From NCBI GenBank assembly GCA_030039005.1, contig JASHQT010000572.1, forward strand, positions 1 to 35,429: DNA of 35,429 bases. The letters are read 5' to 3'. Shown in pieces: positions 8,296-16,722 of this stretch (position 1 is the first letter of the stretch; each line of letters begins with the position of its first letter). Below the pieces are notes generated by a model that was not told where the DNA came from, did not search any database, and was given only the letters and a program-made list of their open reading frames with translations. The stretch comes from Bryobacteraceae bacterium. Lineage in GTDB: Bacteria; Acidobacteriota; Terriglobia; Bryobacterales; Bryobacteraceae. Position numbers and translations under genes: made by a program.

Positions 8296-10758
8296 ATGAT
8301 CGTGGATCGCATGGCGTGGAACTCCTGGCGCATCCCGGCCCGGCTTGCGTGGCGCGATCTGCGCCGCTCGCGGCTTAGGGCCGCCTTCATCGTGTGCGCG
8401 ATGTCGGTCAGCATCGCGAGCGTGGCGGGTGTTTACGGCGCGGCAGTGGTAGCCCGGCGGTCCTTGGGACGCGATTCCCGCGTATGGCTGGCCGGCGATC
8501 TGGCGGTGGACACCACAGAGCCTATCAGCGACAAGCAGATTGCAGCCCTGGACGGACTCCGCCGCCAAGGCGTCGACTGGACGATAGTCACCTGGACACT
8601 GACTGTGGCCTCCTACGACCAGTGGCCAAATCCGGTCTTGGTGGAAGTCAAGGTGGTGGACCCGACTGTTTATCCCTTCTATGGCGCTCCCACTCTCGAT
8701 CCGCCGGGTACGCTCGCCGGCGCGCTGGGCGCTGACCGGGTGGTGGTTTCCGACCATGTGCTTGAACGGCTACACGCGAAGGTTGGCGATCACATTACGG
8801 TTGCCGGGAAACGGTTCGTCATTGCGGCGGTCATCGCGGTTGAGCCGGAACGATACGGTGGCGTGTTCAACTGGGGTCCAAAATGCGTGCTATCAAAGGC
8901 GGGCTTTGAAAGAATTGCAGCCTCCGCTGCCGGCAATTCATTGACGAATCGCATTTTGTTGCGCCTTCCGGTCCGACGGAATGCGAAAGACTTGCGCGGC
9001 TGGCTTCAGGCACTGGTTCCAGAAGGACGTGTGTTTGATTATCGCGAAGCCGCGGCTCCGGAGGTGGCGCGCGTGGAGCTGGTGATCTCCTTCGTGAGCG
9101 TTGCCGCCTTCCTTGCTCTGGCACTCGGGGCAGTCGGCGTGGCCACCGCGGTTCGCTTGAATCTGGAGCAGCGCATGGAGTCGCTGGCGATTCTGCGGAT
9201 CTTGGGAGCGAGCACGTCGCGGATGGCTTGGGTGTTCCTATTCGAAACCGCGGCGATGCTTGGGGGAGGGCTGATGATCGGGATTCCACTGGGCTGGGCG
9301 ATGAAGGGACTACTGCTCTCCCTGGCGGGAAGATACTTAGTCCTTCCGCGGGCCGGAATCTGGAACGGCGATGCGGTTCTGCAAGTTACCCTGGCGGCCG
9401 TGGCGATCACGGCGCCAGTGTTGGCCGGGCCTGCCGAGGCGCTGGGCCGGCTAAGCCCGCTAGCCGTCCTGCGGCGCGATACTTCCCCATTGCGGCCTCT
9501 CGATGGGCGAACCGTCGCGACGTTCACGGCTGCAGCGGCGATCGCATTGGCGGCCGCTCAAGGAATCGCGTATGGAATGATTGAAGCCTGGAAGCCGGCG
9601 CTGTTCCTGGTTGCAGCCTTGGCGTCCAGCGCTGGTGTGGCGTGGGCGATCAGTACCGGCGCCCTGCAATTGGTGCGGCGCTCGATTCATCTGTGGCATC
9701 GCACGCCCATGCTAAAGCACGCTCTTGCCGGACTCTGCCGGTCCGGAAACCGGTCCTCGATCTCTATCGTTTGTGTAGCGTTGGGAATGATGACGATCAC
9801 CGCAACCTTCGAGAGCAGTGGCGCAGTCATTCAGGCTGTTTCCGCCGCGCTACCTTACTCCGACGCGAACCTGCTGGTCGCCGATTTCGACAATTCTTAT
9901 CGTGAGACCGTCCGCACGTTTCTCCAAAGGCAGCCCGGCGTCGAAAAGGTGGAAATGCAAACTCAAACCTGGTTGCGGCTGGCTCGCGTCAACGGGGTGG
10001 CCATCGAAGATGCCCGGTACCTGGGCCGCTGCACCGCCGACTCGCTGTCCGGCGCAATCCTTGCGGACGATCTGGCAGCGCGTATCGGCGCGCACGTCGG
10101 ATCGGATCTCGAATTCGAAACCCGCGATGGAACCTTTCGTACCACCGTGAGCGCGATTCATCATCCGCTGCCGCAAGAAAGGTTCTGGTTCACCTTTGTG
10201 GTAGAGTGCCGCGCGCTGCCGCAAGCGAGTCTGATCCAACTGGCCGCGGTCCGCGTTCGTCCCCACGCGATCGACGCCGTGCGGAACGCTATCCATGAAC
10301 GCTTCCCAACTCTGGCGGCGGTCAGCGCGGCGGAAATTGAGTCGACCATTCGTGGCGTGACCGATGACGCTATGACCTTGGTGCGCTTGATCGCCTGGTC
10401 GGCGGCAATGGGAGGGCTGCTCATTCTGATCGCGGTGGTGGCCACCTCTCGCACGGCCCGCTCACGCGAGATCGCCGTTCTGTCTGCGCTCGGCGCACGG
10501 CGCGGCACGATGCTTACAATTTACAGCCTGGAGTTTGGTGCAACCGGCCTCTTAGCCGGGTTCATCGGCAGTCTTCTGGGCTGCGGATTGAACAGCGCCA
10601 TCCTCACCGCACTGTTCCATCATGCGGAAATAGGGCTCTCGTGGCGCGCCGTAGCCGGGTCGATAATAGTGGCGCCCTTGCTGGTGTGGAGCGCCGCATG
10701 GCTGCCGGCATTTCAGTTGTTACGCCAAAAACCCCTGGTGATCCTGCGCCGCGAATAG
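8296..10758 (+). CDS. FtsX/MacB-type ABC transporter permease, two FtsX domains
   Basis: An 820-aa membrane protein. A first membrane segment at about 28-50 is followed by an extracytoplasmic MacB_PCD-like domain, then an FtsX domain at about 255-390 (MESLAILRILGASTSRMAWV is the cytoplasmic coupling loop). Two or more central helices follow at about 410-460, then a second periplasmic domain and a second FtsX domain at about 690-815 (REIAVLSALGARRGTML; end PLVILRRE). This is the duplicated layout of LolCE/DevC-like permeases, which use an ATPase to move lipoproteins, lipids or peptides. No ATPase or membrane-fusion gene is adjacent, so the partner must be encoded elsewhere. The start may instead be the ATG at 8311; no strong ribosome site distinguishes them. 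The 3' end overlaps the next gene on the opposite strand by 155 bases. Confidence 0.9.
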   Translation: MIVDRMAWNSWRIPARLAWRDLRRSRLRAAFIVCAMSVSIASVAGVYGAAVVARRSLGRDSRVWLAGDLAVDTTEPISDKQIAALDGLRRQGVDWTIVTWTLTVASYDQWPNPVLVEVKVVDPTVYPFYGAPTLDPPGTLAGALGADRVVVSDHVLERLHAKVGDHITVAGKRFVIAAVIAVEPERYGGVFNWGPKCVLSKAGFERIAASAAGNSLTNRILLRLPVRRNAKDLRGWLQALVPEGRVFDYREAAAPEVARVELVISFVSVAAFLALALGAVGVATAVRLNLEQRMESLAILRILGASTSRMAWVFLFETAAMLGGGLMIGIPLGWAMKGLLLSLAGRYLVLPRAGIWNGDAVLQVTLAAVAITAPVLAGPAEALGRLSPLAVLRRDTSPLRPLDGRTVATFTAAAAIALAAAQGIAYGMIEAWKPALFLVAALASSAGVAWAISTGALQLVRRSIHLWHRTPMLKHALAGLCRSGNRSSISIVCVALGMMTITATFESSGAVIQAVSAALPYSDANLLVADFDNSYRETVRTFLQRQPGVEKVEMQTQTWLRLARVNGVAIEDARYLGRCTADSLSGAILADDLAARIGAHVGSDLEFETRDGTFRTTVSAIHHPLPQERFWFTFVVECRALPQASLIQLAAVRVRPHAIDAVRNAIHERFPTLAAVSAAEIESTIRGVTDDAMTLVRLIAWSAAMGGLLILIAVVATSRTARSREIAVLSALGARRGTMLTIYSLEFGATGLLAGFIGSLLGCGLNSAILTALFHHAEIGLSWRAVAGSIIVAPLLVWSAAWLPAFQLLRQKPLVILRRE

Positions 10759-11389
10759 CCGCTCCAAGCGCGACGCGATGCAAGAGCCACACCAGACAAA
10801 TCAGGATGAGAGTGGAGGGAAGCCAATACAGCGGCCACGGACCGAAGTAGTCCAGCATAGAGGCTCGGGGCGGCTTGTGCATCATATAGGAATAGTTGGT
10901 CCCGAAGCGCCAGTCGAAAATTGCGCCGCAAGCGAAGTAAGTCATTCCCATCGAAAACGCTCGTAGTGGAGCGCCGGGGCGTAATCGAACAATTCCGCCA
11001 AAAACCAAAACGGCTGCGGCCGTCACGATCCCGCCGTGATTCAAGAAAAAAGCATCCGGCCAGAGCGATCCCATATCCGGTGTAAGAAGAGTCATGGTGG
11101 CCGCGCTGAGTCCTATGAAGTACAAGAACTCGACGGCCAGGGAGTTCAACGTGAGACAGGCCACGACAGCGGCCCAGGTACTTATATTGCACAAGAACAA
11201 CGGCACACGATCGGGAAATCGTATGCTCACGCTAAAGAATCTTTCCAATTCGAAGCTGACCAGGGCGAGCGCGACCACCATCCGAACTGGAGTGGCAGCG
11301 CAACGGTAATGACGGCACAAGAACGCAGCAGCAGCGGCAATGCCGACAATGCCAAAAATCCGAGTGATTTGCCAATAGCTATACAGCAC
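10604..11389 (-). CDS. YwaF/TIGR02206-like integral membrane protein, copy 1 (C-terminally extended)
   Basis: A 261-aa protein with about six membrane segments. It shows the family signatures: PLFLCNISTWAA, LLTPDMGSLWPD, a following NHGG, and RFGTNYSYMMHKPPRASMLD followed by YFGPWP. The GTG start directly abuts the TAA of the upstream paralogue, so translation is probably coupled. The last ~55 residues (after LLHRVALG) are basic, are not expected for the family, and are read antisense to the end of the permease gene, a 155-base convergent overlap. This tail may be a run-on after loss of an earlier stop. The function of the family is unknown. Confidence 0.8.
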   Translation of the reverse strand: MLYSYWQITRIFGIVGIAAAAAFLCRHYRCAATPVRMVVALALVSFELERFFSVSIRFPDRVPLFLCNISTWAAVVACLTLNSLAVEFLYFIGLSAATMTLLTPDMGSLWPDAFFLNHGGIVTAAAVLVFGGIVRLRPGAPLRAFSMGMTYFACGAIFDWRFGTNYSYMMHKPPRASMLDYFGPWPLYWLPSTLILICLVWLLHRVALGAAIRGAGSPGVFGVTTEMPAAMRRSTPARAPLLSTRLRRATRALFPHDGTVR

Positions 11390-12070
11390 TTATGCCTGCG
11401 CCTCGTTTTGCACCGGAACGCAAGCACCCGGTTCCTGCCGCTGGCGTATAGGAAGCCAGAGCAGCCAAAACAATCCCAACGCGAATAAAGCTGCGACGAA
11501 TACCCAATCCGGATAGGGACCCATGAGGTCAAGCAAGGACGGCGTTGCCGGCTTTCTGCCGATATAGAAGTAATTGGTCCCAAAGCGCAAGTTGAACGAC
11601 CAAATGAAGCCTAAGTACGTCAGGCCGATCGCCCACACACGCCAAACGGCGGCAGTTCGGAATAACATGTGGCGTCCGTAAACAAGAGCGATCGCAACGA
11701 TCACGATGGAGCCGTGCGTGATGAAAAACCTGGGGGGCCAATCCGAACCCATGTCCGGCGACATGAGCGCCGATCCTGCGCCGACAACTCCCAGGAAGTA
11801 GACAATCTCAATCGCCAATGGAGATAAGGTCCAACACGCCCACACCGCCGCCCAGGCAGTAAGGTTGCAAAGCTGGATCGGTAAGTTCCCCGGAAACGAA
11901 ATCCCGTCGTGATAGTAGCGTTGGAACTCACCCGCCGCGATGATACACGCAAGGATAATCCGCACATGCCGGTCCGATATCAGGCTCCGCCGCAAACCAA
12001 TCACTAGTAGGCAGGAAACCAGCCCGATGGCGCTCAGCCAAGCAATATGGACGAGGCCGAACACGTGCAC
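11390..12070 (-). CDS. YwaF/TIGR02206-like integral membrane protein, copy 2
   Basis: A 226-aa protein, close to the family's usual length, with about six or seven membrane helices. Signatures are PIQLCNLTAWAA, LMSPDMGSDWPP, THGS, and RFGTNYFYIGRKPATPSLLD followed by LMGPYP. These align position for position with the downstream gene, so the pair is a tandem duplication that has diverged considerably. The gene ends with TAA immediately followed by the GTG of the next gene. The family has no established activity. Upstream lies the fragment-rich region 12071-12889, from which its promoter must come. Confidence 0.85.
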   Translation of the reverse strand: MHVFGLVHIAWLSAIGLVSCLLVIGLRRSLISDRHVRIILACIIAAGEFQRYYHDGISFPGNLPIQLCNLTAWAAVWACWTLSPLAIEIVYFLGVVGAGSALMSPDMGSDWPPRFFITHGSIVIVAIALVYGRHMLFRTAAVWRVWAIGLTYLGFIWSFNLRFGTNYFYIGRKPATPSLLDLMGPYPDWVFVAALFALGLFWLLWLPIRQRQEPGACVPVQNEAQA

Positions 12071-12174
12071 GTCAAGAATGTTAGCATGGCGCCCCGATGG
12101 TTCCGGGCGCCGGCGGCACCGATGCGTGACGGCGTTTTTTGTTGGCGTGCGGCGCCGAACCTAAGAGTTCCCGG

Positions 12175-12471
12175 TCAGGTCACGTCGTTTGAGCTAGCCC
12201 CCGGCAAGTCTCCGGTCGCTTTTATTCCCTTCTTAAGCATTGCGTAAACGGCAAGTCGGCCGATGCCCAATCGGAGAGCAAGTTCTTCTACGCCGATTCG
12301 GGCTGAACGCATTTCATTCGCTAATTTCGAATCGACGCTGGTGAGAGGGTGCGACAACGGGTAACCTCGCCGTCCACGACGTCGCGCGTCACGTTTTTCA
12401 GCATGCGACAGAAATCGATTCAGCGTTGGCAAACGACGATTGCCAACCCGAGGTCGTGGATCTGATTGCAA
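12175..12471 (-). pseudogene. Possible C-terminal fragment of a resolvase-like recombinase
   Basis: An open frame of 98 codons contains a basic linker (AEKRDARRRGRRG) followed by a helix-turn-helix-like segment (VEELALRLGIGRLAVYAMLK). This order is like the end of serine resolvases/invertases, whose catalytic N-terminal domain is missing here. The first ~25 residues do not look like a natural protein start and run antisense to the start of another remnant. I call it a remnant; it could also be a short HTH protein. Confidence 0.35.
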
Positions 12472-12593
12472 GAGTTACGGTAGCCAGTTCCGAAAAACAA
12501 CTGACCTTCTACTCCTTCGCGAGCAAATATTGTAGTTGGCACAAGCCCAATCAATACCCTATTTGGGACTCCCGCGTAAATCGCTACCTACGG
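12456..12593 (+). pseudogene. Gene fragment with a 'YSFASKYCSWH' motif
   Basis: In-frame coding for about 46 residues, including FYSFASKYCSWHKPNQYPIW and DSRVNRYL. I recall this motif from conserved hypothetical proteins, but I cannot name the family. Homology-like sequence stops after RYLR at 12593, where the antisense TIGR03437 fragment begins. No start codon with a ribosome site precedes it. It is an internal piece of a larger lost gene. Confidence 0.45.
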
Positions 12594-12742
12594 ATCGCCG
12601 GTCCGGGCGCGACGTCGTCCGCGATTGCACAGCTCGCCTGCGCAGTTGAGACAAACACCATGGAGCATGATGCGGTCTGATTGCTACTGTCCTGCACTGT
12701 AACGCTGAGGCCGCCGAGTTGCGACGGCAGTGGAATAGACGA
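12587..12742 (-). pseudogene. Remnant of a TIGR03437-type domain
   Basis: The minus-strand frame reads PLPSQLGGLSVTVQDSSNQ, then SMVFVSTAQ and DDVAPGPA. These match the middle of the TIGR03437 domain (LPTQLGGVSVTV..., FVSPAQINF, GVAPGPATV) also present in the intact gene at 3770-6718. The key 'INF.IP' stretch is degraded to ASCAIAD and the frame ends soon after APGPA. Nothing recognisable lies upstream. This is a dead fragment of a secreted protein gene. Confidence 0.5.
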
Positions 12743-12889
12743 AGCGCCAGGTCGGGAGGTACGCAAGCTCGAATTTCGCCGACCGAGCGCCCTCCGTAAC
12801 CTGCAAGCGTGCGTCGGGGCGCCATCGGTGTCTTTGTGAGTTGCGCCTCCAACGCCGACAGACACCTCTCCGCCTCCGCACATGCTCGC

Positions 12890-13795
12890 TCAATACGCGC
12901 GTGTGCTTCGGTAATAGCCGTCATTACAAGGTTGCGCTAAGCGCCTCAGAGTAGCATCCTCGGGTTTCCGTCGGATCGCGGCGTTCAGTTCGTCGCACGC
13001 CTCAGCCATCAAGCCCAGCCGCAGGTCCACATCGGCAAGGAGCGCCGGCGTCGCCTGATCATCGCCGATGGCTAGGACGGCCTCCGCAAACTGATCGCGT
13101 TTCAGGCTGTCTACGGCCGAGAGCGTAGTGAACTCTTCGGCGCCGGCGCCGATCTCTATTCCCGAACGCAGGGCGCGCACGCGCCAGGAATAATGCGCTC
13201 CCGCTTCGAGAGTCCCGCTGGGAATGGAGATATTCGTGGCATCCGTCATCACATTCCACACCACATCGCCTGCCTCATCTTCGAGATTCATACGGTACCC
13301 GGTTGCCTGGGGAACGGCGTCGTACCGGAACATCGCTTTGCCCGGAAGAGCCACCGTGCCGGCCCTGGGGTAAAGCCCGGTCATTTCGAATCCCCCGCGA
13401 ATTCGTACTGCGGCTGGGGTTGGTGCAGAGGCGGCCGCGATCGGAACTGGCTGGGGGATCGGAGGAAGCGGAGGCAACTCGCGCACCGTGCCCGTGATCT
13501 TCGGCACGGCGTGGGTGGTAATCGTGATCTTCGCGCCTCCTCTCAATTCGTAGCGATGCCCGTTCTCCAGGATCACGACGGCCCGCGATCGCGCCGCCAT
13601 TTCCAGCGTGTCGCCATCAGTAAGCCAGTCCAAAGCCGCAGCGGCCTTTCTCTCATGGCTGCCGGCGGTATGTACTTCGGCCTTGCCAGAAAGGGACCCG
13701 ATCACGGCGACCGAGTTTTTGCAGCATTGGGCGTAGAGCGGTCCGGTTAGCAAGACGAACGCCAACCAGCGGTTCCTCACACATAGTCGACCCAT
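12890..13795 (-). CDS. Secreted FecR-like protein of the sigma/kinase operon
   Basis: A 301-aa protein from ATG at 13795; GGAGG at 13801-13805 with a five-base spacer decides this start over the upstream GTG at 13813. A signal peptide covers about residues 1-23 (WLAFVLLTGPLYAQ). Residues about 25-90 resemble a FecR-type sandwich (IGSLSGKAEVHTAG; DWLTDGDTLEMAARSRAVVI; ITITTH). A proline-rich spacer follows, then a fibronectin-like region (TGYRMNLEDEAGD; SWRVRALRSG) and a short helical C-terminus that resembles one TPR. It is the last gene of the operon, 14 bases after the kinase stop, so it may be the extracytoplasmic partner of the kinase or sigma factor. That role is an inference from position. 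Confidence 0.75.
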   Translation of the reverse strand: MGRLCVRNRWLAFVLLTGPLYAQCCKNSVAVIGSLSGKAEVHTAGSHERKAAAALDWLTDGDTLEMAARSRAVVILENGHRYELRGGAKITITTHAVPKITGTVRELPPLPPIPQPVPIAAASAPTPAAVRIRGGFEMTGLYPRAGTVALPGKAMFRYDAVPQATGYRMNLEDEAGDVVWNVMTDATNISIPSGTLEAGAHYSWRVRALRSGIEIGAGAEEFTTLSAVDSLKRDQFAEAVLAIGDDQATPALLADVDLRLGLMAEACDELNAAIRRKPEDATLRRLAQPCNDGYYRSTRAY

Positions 13796-13809
13796 CGATA
13801 CCTCCAGAA

Positions 13810-16101
13810 TCACGGCTCAACCGCGGGATAGGTGCTCAGAGCGCTACTCAAACCCAAAGCAGCCAGCATGCTCAACAGAATCGTTAGTTCCGGCCCAGCG
13901 ACGGCGACTATCGTCCGGCTAAAACGAAAAATCCAAAACGCAAATCCGGCGTAGACACAAAACAGGCTGGCGGAAATAAGGAAGGCACGCGCGCGGCATT
14001 GCGGGAAACAGAGCGCAAAAGCGGCCGCCGCGAACGACGCCAGTCCGGCCACGACAAGACACGCCAGCAACGAAATCTCGCGAGTGGGATTGCCGGCGAG
14101 GAGAGTGTTCGTAATCAGTGCCTGCACGAATTCCCCCGGGACCAACTGCTCGCTCACGGCGGGTGGAACACGGTGTTGGTCACTGCTGCCGGAGAACGCA
14201 GCCCCAGCGATCACTAGGCGGTCGCGAAAGAGTGCCGGCGTAGATGTGAGGCGGGCGGGTACGTCCTGCCAAGAAATGGATGGTAGTTGCGAGAGCCGCA
14301 CCGAATAGTCGATCCAGACCGCCGCGGTGGAAGAAACGCTCTCGCGTGTTGGGAAAGCGGCTTGCACCGCCCGTTCGGCAAAGGACCACCGACGCTGGCC
14401 CGCGTTGTCTAAATAGAACAAACGCGTGCGGCGAATAGTGCGGTCCTCGTCTTCTTCCAGGTTTACAAGACCGAACAAATCTTGATATCTCGACGGGCCA
14501 AGCAGATAAGCGGTAAGCGGGCCCAGGCACTCCGTCCCAATGAGGCCACCGGAGGGAGTTGCAAAAAGCGCCAACGCCAGGCGATCGGCGTGGGACGCGA
14601 CGGCTTTGGCAAACTCCGGGGATTGGCTCCAGCCGGAAGGGAGCAGCATGTCGATCGCGAGGGCTTTGGCGCCCGAACTGAAAATGCGGTCGATCATGGA
14701 TGCAAAGTCGCTGGCACGGCTGGCCAAGGGGCGCTGGTCCGCATCCACGGTCTTGTCGTCGAGGGACACCAGGACCAAGCGGGGATCCGGCTGCCGCGAA
14801 GGCGCCCATGCGAAGCGCTGGTCTGCAATTCGGCCCTCCAGGATGCGCGCGAAGCGAAGGTGCATGAGTGCCGCGGAAAGCATGGCTGTGAAACAGGCGA
14901 TGGCGGCGGCGAAGATCAGCCGGCGGGGCCATTCCCGGGCACGCCACTTGCGTTGCTCAGCGCTCAGCCAGGCCCGCGCTACCCGGGAAACCGCCGCGGA
15001 CGCGGTCGCGGGCCGTGCGGCGGGATCGGGGGCCAGCAGCACCAGCATTGGCGTGTCGATTTCTGGGGGAAGCGACCTGTTCCGTGCCGAAGGCGCTGCT
15101 GGCGGATTCCGGATATTCGCCTGCACATTGCCCAGGCTCCGGCCGAATGGCGTCCGGCCGGTAACCAGTTCATACATCAGTGCGCCAAAGGCAAAGCGAT
15201 CGCTGGCAGCCGTTGCACGCTCGGAGCGCAGTAGCTCCGGCGCCATGTAGGCCGGCGTTCCGCAGAGACCGCCGGCGGAGGTCACCGTAGCCTCAGCGTC
15301 TTGCTCGACGGATATAGGATTGGTCAGCCGCGCCAGGCCGAAGTCGAGCACTTTCACCCGCGCTTGGGAGTGGGCTTCCAGGGGGAGAAACAGATTGGCG
15401 GGCTTGAGATCACCGTGCACGATGTTAATCTGGTGCGCTACGTCCACGGCGTCCGCAATGGCGCGAAGAAGCCCAATGGCTTCCGGGAACTGCAGGACCT
15501 TGCGCTCCTTGAGCACCTCGCTCAGAGTTTTGCCCTGCAGGTACTCCATCACCAGATACGGCAGGCCACCGCTGCGAGCATCGACGCCGTAGTCGGTTAC
15601 GTCCACGATGTTCGGGTGGTGCAGACGACCGAGGGCGCGCGCTTCATTCTCAAAGCTCTCGCGAAAGTCGGGTGAGATCGCACCCTCATGCGCGATCAGT
15701 TTCAGAGCGAAGTGCTTTTCCAGACCGAGGTGCTGCGCAAGATAGACCGCCCCCATGCCGCCCCGGCCGAGACGCCGCTCCACGAAATACTTTCCATCGA
15801 TCAGTTGAGTCCCTGCGAACGCGAACTGCAGGGCCGCGCCGTCGCCGGGACAGACGGCCTGGGGAGTCTCAAAGCAGCGTCCGCATTGCGGGCATTCCAT
15901 AACGCCACTAGCAGGAGCGGCATGCGCCGGATCGGCGACGGTAACAGTGTCGTCGTCGGCGTCCAGAAGCTGATCGACCCGCTGTCGCAGTCCGGGGTCG
16001 TTCGAGCAGGCCTGATCCAAATACAGAGCGCGCTCGGGTCCGCTGAGATCCACGGCGTGTTCGAAGATCTGCTGGAGCTTGGAATGGAGTTCGGGAGTCA
16101 T
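13810..16101 (-). CDS. Membrane Ser/Thr protein kinase with CHASE2 sensor domain
   Basis: A 763-aa protein. Residues 1-60 are a helical N-terminus, and 68-88 carry a Cys-rich knuckle (CPQCGRCF...CPGDG). The kinase domain spans about 104-375, with the glycine loop GRGGMGAVY at 112-120, Lys134, Glu153, catalytic loop HGDLKPAN (229-236), DFG at 253-255 and MAPE at 286-289. The usual HRD arginine is glycine, so this is a non-RD kinase. One membrane helix (about 395-413) leads to a CHASE2 domain (about 420-660; VSLDDKTVD, AKALAIDMLLP), followed by three C-terminal helices. CHASE2 domains are extracytoplasmic sensors. The start overlaps the sigma factor stop by four bases (ATGA), indicating translational coupling. 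Confidence 0.93.
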   Translation of the reverse strand: MTPELHSKLQQIFEHAVDLSGPERALYLDQACSNDPGLRQRVDQLLDADDDTVTVADPAHAAPASGVMECPQCGRCFETPQAVCPGDGAALQFAFAGTQLIDGKYFVERRLGRGGMGAVYLAQHLGLEKHFALKLIAHEGAISPDFRESFENEARALGRLHHPNIVDVTDYGVDARSGGLPYLVMEYLQGKTLSEVLKERKVLQFPEAIGLLRAIADAVDVAHQINIVHGDLKPANLFLPLEAHSQARVKVLDFGLARLTNPISVEQDAEATVTSAGGLCGTPAYMAPELLRSERATAASDRFAFGALMYELVTGRTPFGRSLGNVQANIRNPPAAPSARNRSLPPEIDTPMLVLLAPDPAARPATASAAVSRVARAWLSAEQRKWRAREWPRRLIFAAAIACFTAMLSAALMHLRFARILEGRIADQRFAWAPSRQPDPRLVLVSLDDKTVDADQRPLASRASDFASMIDRIFSSGAKALAIDMLLPSGWSQSPEFAKAVASHADRLALALFATPSGGLIGTECLGPLTAYLLGPSRYQDLFGLVNLEEDEDRTIRRTRLFYLDNAGQRRWSFAERAVQAAFPTRESVSSTAAVWIDYSVRLSQLPSISWQDVPARLTSTPALFRDRLVIAGAAFSGSSDQHRVPPAVSEQLVPGEFVQALITNTLLAGNPTREISLLACLVVAGLASFAAAAFALCFPQCRARAFLISASLFCVYAGFAFWIFRFSRTIVAVAGPELTILLSMLAALGLSSALSTYPAVEP

Positions 16102-16676
16102 CCCTGCGGGTCCCCCATTTCAGTCTTCAGCCAGGCTTTGGCGAAACGCCAGTCCCTCTTGACTGTCTTTACTGAGACCGCCAGAATTTCCGCGATTTCT
16201 TCCTGCGTCAGTCCAGCGAAGGAATGCAGTTCCACCACCTGAGCCTGGCGGGGGTTCAGTAACGCCAGACGGTCGAGCGCTTCGCCGAGCGCGAGAAACT
16301 CGGGCAGGTCGCGGAAAATCGCCGGGCCTTGCTCGTCCAATTCGATCCTGCGCAGCTCTCCACCGTGACGTTTGGCTCCGCGGCGCCGCGCGTGGTCCAT
16401 TAGGACGCGCCGCATGGTTCTGGCCACCGTAGAAAACAAATGCTTCCGGTTTTCCCAGTCGAACGCCTGGCCGTCGAACAGCCGGAGATACGCCTCGTTC
16501 ACCAGAGCGGTGGCTTGCAGAGTATGATCCACGCGTTCCCGGCGCATGTAGGCCCGGGCCACTTGCCGGAGCTCGTTATAGAGCAGACCGAAAAATTCCT
16601 CGGGACGCTCGGGACGCGACTTCAGAGTTTCGAGGAGGCTACCCTCGGATTCCGGGATGTCGGCAGTTGGGAACAT
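16098..16676 (-). CDS. ECF RNA polymerase sigma factor (TIGR02999-type)
   Basis: A 192-aa sigma-70 family protein. Region 2 lies at about 25-95 (ELRQVARAYMRRER; TALVNEAYLRLFDG; LFSTVARTMRRVLMDHARRR) and region 4 at about 125-185 (LDRLALLNPRQAQVVELHSF; GLTQEEIAEILAVSVKTVKR is the helix-turn-helix). The AYMRRE...TLQATALVNEAYLRL pattern is the TIGR02999 group common in Acidobacteriota and Planctomycetota, which is usually coded beside a Ser/Thr kinase rather than an anti-sigma factor. GAAGG seven bases upstream supports the start. It probably directs transcription of its own operon or distant envelope genes in response to the kinase. Confidence 0.93.
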   Translation of the reverse strand: MFPTADIPESEGSLLETLKSRPERPEEFFGLLYNELRQVARAYMRRERVDHTLQATALVNEAYLRLFDGQAFDWENRKHLFSTVARTMRRVLMDHARRRGAKRHGGELRRIELDEQGPAIFRDLPEFLALGEALDRLALLNPRQAQVVELHSFAGLTQEEIAEILAVSVKTVKRDWRFAKAWLKTEMGDPQG

Positions 16677-16693
16677 AGTGAAACCTTCTTGAG

Positions 16694-16722
16694 ATTATAG
16701 CCACGTCAGAAAAGACCTCCAA
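16694..16722 (-). promoter_or_regulatory. Possible promoter inside the 47-aa gene end, ahead of the sigma factor
   Basis: On the minus strand TTGGAG (16717-16722) and a perfect TATAAT (16694-16699) are separated by 17 bases. The predicted start would fall near 16687, within the ribosome site of the sigma gene, so the leader would be very short. The -35 match is weak, and this may be chance. Confidence 0.25.

Larger units (their letters stand above)
12071..12889. other. Fragment-rich intergenic region
   Basis: This 820-base stretch between two minus-strand genes holds the three remnants listed separately and no intact gene that I can support. Other open frames here, such as 12559-12924 on the minus strand, are arginine-rich and have no recognisable content. 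The plus-strand fragment end and the minus-strand TIGR03437 fragment start meet within a few bases (12587-12593), which marks a recombination junction. Confidence 0.6.

Noticed and set aside
14482..15250. Two plus-strand frames of about 240 residues
   Set aside because: Both lie antisense to the kinase gene, are rich in Arg, Gly and Ala, and have no ribosome sites.
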